Source: Acidimicrobiales bacterium
GTDB taxonomy: Bacteria; Actinomycetota; Acidimicrobiia; Acidimicrobiales; JABEUL01
Assembly: GCA_013044465.1 (NCBI GenBank)
Contig: JABEUL010000187.1
Span: 1 to 8,439 of the forward strand
Direction of reading: 5' to 3'
Length of the DNA: 8,439 bases
Each line of letters begins with the position of its first letter. Position 1 is the first letter of the stretch. The notes beneath the pieces are model-generated. The model had not been told where the DNA came from. It worked only from the letters and a program-made list of their open reading frames with translations, and did not search any database. The position numbers and the translations under genes were made by a program. Positions 6,709-8,439 of the stretch are shown piece after piece.

Positions 6709-8064
6709 ATGGCAGCCAAGATTACTAGCCTTAGATTTGGTGGGACTTGTTCGGTATGTGGGACCTCGATTGAGAAAAAACTAAAGGCCTGGTGGGATCC
6801 AAACACCCATATTGTAAAGTGTTTAACTTGTTTTGAACCAGATGACTCAAATGAGGCTAATCCTGAGATTAAAGAGGCATTTGTAATGAGACTTAGATTT
6901 GGTGGGACTTGTTCGGTATGTGGGACCTCGATTGAGAAAAAACTAAAGGCCTGGTGGGATCCTGAGGTAAAAACACTGACATGTGCTGAATGCAAAGCGA
7001 TTGTCACAATTGCGGAACCTGGAGATCAACCATCACATGAGGTACTTCAAGAATCAGTAGGGTTGCTACAATCACCAGCGGTCGGAAATGAGCCTTCTGG
7101 CGTGAATAAAGTGAATCTTGTTGAGATGCAACTTATTCAATCATTAGAAATGCAAGAAGCTGTGAAAGAAACTGGGGAACAAAACGTTTCCTTTTTATCG
7201 CACGAACGAATTCCAGATGAAAGAAGAAATCCCGACCCACATTACAATGATGAACAAGTTGACGAGAGAGGCCATGTCAATCAACCAATGATTGAACATA
7301 CTAAGTCAATACCCTTGCCGCCGGTTCCTTTGCTTGAGGAAATGTTAGAACTACCAGTTGATTCCATTTTGCCTCCACTTCCGCCACTTATATTGCCAAA
7401 TACAATTGGAGTAGCCGGGGCCTCAGCCCGGAGAGAGTATGAGAGGCGCCACCAAAAGCGGGAGGCAAAAATTGACGAAAAGTGGGGTCGACTCTCTGGT
7501 GTAGTTAAATTTTTCTCCGACGATCCTCAGTCAACACAAGCATGGGCAAAGGGTTCCGAGGGGGAGAGAAAACTAGCAGCAGGTTTAGCCAGGCGAGCAG
7601 GAGATCGAATGATTCTTCTTCATGACTGTAGAGTTCCAAAGACTAGAGGAAATATAGATCATATTGCAGTAGCCTCATCTGGGGTATGGGTTATCGATGC
7701 TAAAAGTTATAAAGGAATGGTTGAGAAGCGGGATGTTGGAGGTTGGTTTACTACCGATTTCAGGTTATATGTTGGTGGGCGTGATAGAACCAAACTTGCC
7801 AAGGGCCTTCAGTGGCAAGTAGAGGCCGTAAGAAATGCTTTGGGAATAGAACATATTCCAATCAATGCTGCTTTGTGTTTCGTAGACGCCGAGTGGAGGC
7901 TATTTGGTAAGCCATTTCAGATTGAAGGCACCTGGGTTACCTGGGGAGCAAAGCTATCGGAAATGATTGCTGATAAAGGTCCTTTGGGACGAGGAGACGT
8001 TATAGAAATTGCAACGCATCTGACGAAGGCACTTCCGCCGAATGAACCAGGTAACCCCAGCTAG
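6709..8064 (+). CDS. NERD-domain nuclease-like protein with two N-terminal zinc ribbons
   Basis: A 451-aa protein of unknown cellular role. Two Cys4 zinc ribbons stand at the N-terminus (C14/C17/C38/C41 and C68/C71/C92/C95), exactly 54 residues apart. A hydrophilic linker follows (about 100-200), then a Pro/Leu-rich stretch (201-230), a charged helix beginning ASARREYERR (238-247), and a C-terminal NERD domain from about 275. NERD is a PD-(D/E)XK-like nuclease fold: GSEGER (282-287), GNID with Asp317, and VIDAK with Asp330 and Lys332 are the expected active-site residues, so catalysis looks possible. The ATG at 6709 is the first after an in-frame TAG (6694-6696) but lacks a Shine-Dalgarno sequence; Met60 (6886) has a good one. 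Single-ribbon NERD proteins are familiar in actinobacteria. Its substrate is unknown. Confidence 0.85.
   Translation: MAAKITSLRFGGTCSVCGTSIEKKLKAWWDPNTHIVKCLTCFEPDDSNEANPEIKEAFVMRLRFGGTCSVCGTSIEKKLKAWWDPEVKTLTCAECKAIVTIAEPGDQPSHEVLQESVGLLQSPAVGNEPSGVNKVNLVEMQLIQSLEMQEAVKETGEQNVSFLSHERIPDERRNPDPHYNDEQVDERGHVNQPMIEHTKSIPLPPVPLLEEMLELPVDSILPPLPPLILPNTIGVAGASARREYERRHQKREAKIDEKWGRLSGVVKFFSDDPQSTQAWAKGSEGERKLAAGLARRAGDRMILLHDCRVPKTRGNIDHIAVASSGVWVIDAKSYKGMVEKRDVGGWFTTDFRLYVGGRDRTKLAKGLQWQVEAVRNALGIEHIPINAALCFVDAEWRLFGKPFQIEGTWVTWGAKLSEMIADKGPLGRGDVIEIATHLTKALPPNEPGNPS
6730..6800 (+). repeat. 71-bp perfect direct repeat, copy 1 (zinc-ribbon core)
   Basis: Identical base for base to 6892-6962. It encodes residues 8-31, from LRFGGTC to AWWDP. 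The period is 162 bp, exactly 54 codons, so the duplication keeps frame. Sequence on both sides differs between the copies. Confidence 0.97.
6871..6888 (+). promoter_or_regulatory. Internal ribosome binding site and ATG in the NERD gene
   Basis: AAAGAGG (6871-6877) lies 8 nt before an in-frame ATG (6886-6888) encoding Met60, directly before the second zinc ribbon (MRLRFGGTC). The spacing is ideal, and better than anything before the upstream ATG. It may be the original start of a single-ribbon protein or a second working start giving a 392-aa form. Confidence 0.5.
6892..6962 (+). repeat. 71-bp perfect direct repeat, copy 2 (zinc-ribbon core)
   Basis: Second copy of the repeat at 6730-6800, encoding residues 62-85. 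The two copies are separated by 91 bp of unrelated-looking coding sequence. Confidence 0.97.
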
Positions 8065-8076
8065 TTTTAGAGGAAA

Positions 8077-8084
8077 AATTTTAT
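8077..8084. repeat. Possible 8-bp target-site duplication (AATTTTAT)
   Basis: These eight A/T-only bases touch the outer end of the insertion sequence. ISL3-family elements typically duplicate 8 bp and favour A/T-rich targets. The matching copy would lie beyond the window, so this is a prediction. Confidence 0.35.
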
Positions 8085-8111
8085 GGCTCTTCGCTCCAAT
8101 CCGTGGGTCAA
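8085..8111. repeat. Predicted terminal inverted repeat of the ISL3-type element
   Basis: The stretch begins GGCTCTTCGCTCC and includes GTGGGTCAA before the transposase stop. ISL3-family ends are about this long and often begin GGCTCTT or similar. The partner repeat is not in the window, so the exact length is unconfirmed. Confidence 0.5.
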
Positions 8112-8439
8112 TTATGCCGCTTTTCGACCAGGTAGAGGTGGGCAGTAGCCACCACGATCTAGGAGACAGAGTGCTATGAGGTTATCTGTTGATCTGAATC
8201 CATATGCCTTTCTTGTGATCAGACGTAGTTTGGTGTTAGTTGACTCGACCAAGGCATTGGAGAGTCCGTGAGTGAGCGTAGCTACGATTGACTCTCGATG
8301 ATTTAAAATGTGCTTACATAAATCTACAAAAGCTGGAATGCGACATCGTTTAGCCCAGCTACACCAGTCATCTAAAGCTGTAATTGCTTCTTTCCCTTTG
8401 AGTTGAAATATCAGGCGGAACTGTTCTTTTAGTAGGTAG
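8112..8439 (-). CDS. ISL3-family transposase, C-terminal 108 residues (partial)
   Basis: An open frame enters from the window edge (first full codon 8438-8436) and ends with TAA at 8112-8114. It begins YLLKEQFRLIF and continues through GLSNALVESTNTKLRLITRK (58-77 of the visible part) and AYGFRSTDNLIALCLL to CPPLPGRKAA. The block G-L-S-N-A-x-V-E-x-x-N-T-K and the AYGF and CPPLPGR motifs are characteristic of the DDE catalytic domain of ISL3 transposases. The Glu at 8244-8246 is the likely third catalytic acid. No frameshift or stop interrupts the visible part, so the element may be functional. The start lies outside the window. Confidence 0.92.
   Translation of the reverse strand, partial: YLLKEQFRLIFQLKGKEAITALDDWCSWAKRCRIPAFVDLCKHILNHRESIVATLTHGLSNALVESTNTKLRLITRKAYGFRSTDNLIALCLLDRGGYCPPLPGRKAA

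Larger units (their letters stand above)
8085..8439 (-). mobile_element. End of an ISL3-family insertion sequence (truncated by window edge)
   Basis: The element runs from the terminal GGCTCTTCGC at 8085 to the window edge. It contains a 27-bp end region (8085-8111) before the transposase stop codon. The family assignment comes from the transposase C-terminus. The end lies 20 bp past the stop of the NERD gene, which it leaves intact. The other end and the first part of the transposase are outside the window. Confidence 0.8.

Noticed and set aside
6730..6962. Two-copy repeat considered as a CRISPR or mobile-element remnant
   Set aside because: There are only two copies, both in frame within one gene and encoding a recognisable zinc ribbon with matching Cys spacing. 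A coding-domain duplication explains it fully.
6639..7007. Minus-strand 122-codon frame with an internal repeat (HQAFSFFSIEVPH twice)
   Set aside because: The repeat is only the reverse-strand reading of the 71-bp duplication in the NERD gene.

Overview
The window reads as a chromosomal piece of a Gram-positive, actinobacterium-like genome of moderate, A/T-leaning base composition. The clues are GTG starts, lipoprotein versions of the zinc-binding protein and of SCO1, a FurB/Zur-type regulator, and a NERD-nuclease protein with the N-terminal zinc ribbons and the 'ASARREYERR...DDPQST.AWA' linker known from actinobacterial family members. Placement below phylum (perhaps Acidimicrobiia) is a guess.

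Layout. 1-104: no supported gene. 105-1031 (minus): exported alpha/beta-hydrolase esterase with a twin-arginine-like signal and a GTG start. 1032-1292: short spacer with small palindromes and a hairpin just past zur. 1293-1700 (minus): zinc-responsive Fur-family repressor Zur. 1701-2003: divergent control region, with a TATAAT box facing zur, an extended -10 (TGTTATAAT) facing znuA and a candidate Zur operator beside it. 2004-5492 (plus): tightly packed operon znuA-znuC-znuB1-znuB2, joined by a 2-nt gap and two TAATG stop/start overlaps. 5493-5657: two hairpins. 5658-6431 (plus): SCO1/SenC-family lipoprotein. 6432-6708: two hairpins and no gene. 6709-8064 (plus): NERD-nuclease protein with a duplicated zinc-ribbon module whose core is repeated base for base over 71 bp. 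8085-8439: one end of an ISL3-family insertion sequence, including the last 108 codons of its transposase on the minus strand, cut by the window edge.

How the genes fit together. Zur and the ABC importer form a complete zinc-homeostasis module: a lipoprotein captures metal outside the membrane, two different ABC-3 permeases form the channel, one ATPase drives import, and the divergent repressor presumably closes the operon when zinc is sufficient. SCO1 is a redox/copper protein and its tie to zinc is only positional. The NERD gene and the IS end look like accessory content.

Most worth following up: the NERD protein with its near-perfect internal repeat and a well-placed internal ribosome site, the unusual recognition helix of Zur (Thr where relatives have Arg) next to a non-canonical candidate operator, and the intact-looking IS end 20 bp after the NERD gene.
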